64,000 nt of DNA from Triplophysa rosa (taxonomy: Eukaryota; Chordata; Actinopteri; Cypriniformes; Nemacheilidae): NCBI RefSeq assembly GCF_024868665.1, contig NC_079906.1, positions 15,057,808-15,121,807 on the forward strand. The letters are read 5' to 3'. The notes under the pieces were generated by a model, which saw only the letters and a list, made by a program, of their open reading frames with translations, had not been told where the DNA came from and made no database searches. Each line of letters opens with the position of its first letter. Within the stretch, counting starts at the first letter, position 1. Both the position numbers and the translations under genes were made by a program. This document shows positions 63,593-64,000 of this stretch, piece by piece.

Positions 63593-64000
63593 CTAAGATT
63601 AAGACATTGAGGAAAACTGAGAAAGCATTCACACGCATTGAACACAAAAGGCAATTTACGTTAAACATGTCGACTATAAGTATCCTAGTATATATTTCTG
63701 TGGGAAGCTTAATGATAAACTAAAGCTGTACAATAGACATACAATAAGTGTACGATTACTATTGTATGTTCATCTCATTCTATCAACATTATCATATTTA
63801 TAAAAAGACCATACTGTTGAATCCATAAAATTGATCCAATATTTCATTTCAAGTATTTAAAGTCAACACTTCTATTAGCTGTGGTTCAAGATCCTCTTAT
63901 GTTACAATGTAGAAATAAAATCACATGTTCACATGCCAGCAGTGTAAATTGATGGATGCCTCTCATTTTTGAAGAAAAGTCAATAAAATCGAATAAAAAC
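63593..64000. other. dffb intron
   Basis: Sequence upstream of the first visible dffb exon. It contains no recognisable exon of the CIDE-N domain, so this intron runs to or past the window end. Confidence 0.6.

Overview
This is vertebrate nuclear DNA: AT-rich, intron-containing genes with GT-AG junctions, and many class II transposons. The repeat types (Tc1, hAT and Harbinger-like MITEs, tRNA-derived SINEs, the AAAGGGATAGTTCACCC palindromes) and the gene order point to a ray-finned fish, probably an otophysan such as a cyprinid. The conserved genes match the human 1p36 block (TNFRSF14, MAD2L2, SMIM1, LRRC47, CEP104, DFFB, C1orf174). Exon models were built by reading splice sites and checking that the reading phase closes. 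Family names come from memory of orthologous proteins, not from a database search.

Region 1 (about 1.5-28.4 kb) is a tandem array of three minus-strand TNFRSF14 (HVEM)-like receptor genes. They share the same exon plan, including 126-nt and 156-nt cysteine-rich-domain exons. The ectodomains are conserved and the cytoplasmic tails are unrelated. Mobile DNA fills the spaces between them and their introns: a 2.8-kb hAT-type element with a nested, internally inverted Tc1 copy; a 5.06-kb element with about 500-bp inverted repeats and a 6-bp target duplication; a 2-kb foldback element; and several MITEs. A 474-bp hAT MITE with a perfect 8-bp target duplication sits inside the transmembrane exon of the third receptor and truncates it.

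Region 2 (about 30.5-42 kb) holds mad2l2 (minus), smim1 (plus), an unrecognised 281-codon ORF (minus) and lrrc47 (minus).

Region 3 (about 41.6-64 kb) holds cep104 (plus, head-to-head with lrrc47 over a short promoter with a perfect palindromic NRF1 site), a single-exon B3GNT7-like glycosyltransferase (minus), the C1orf174 homologue (plus) and the 3' part of dffb (minus, running off the right edge).

The receptor array is an immune-type cluster under strong transposon pressure. The genes beyond it are conserved housekeeping functions: translesion synthesis and mitosis (mad2l2), cilium tip (cep104), apoptotic DNA cleavage (dffb) and glycan extension (b3gnt7-like). They are linked by old synteny rather than by a shared pathway.
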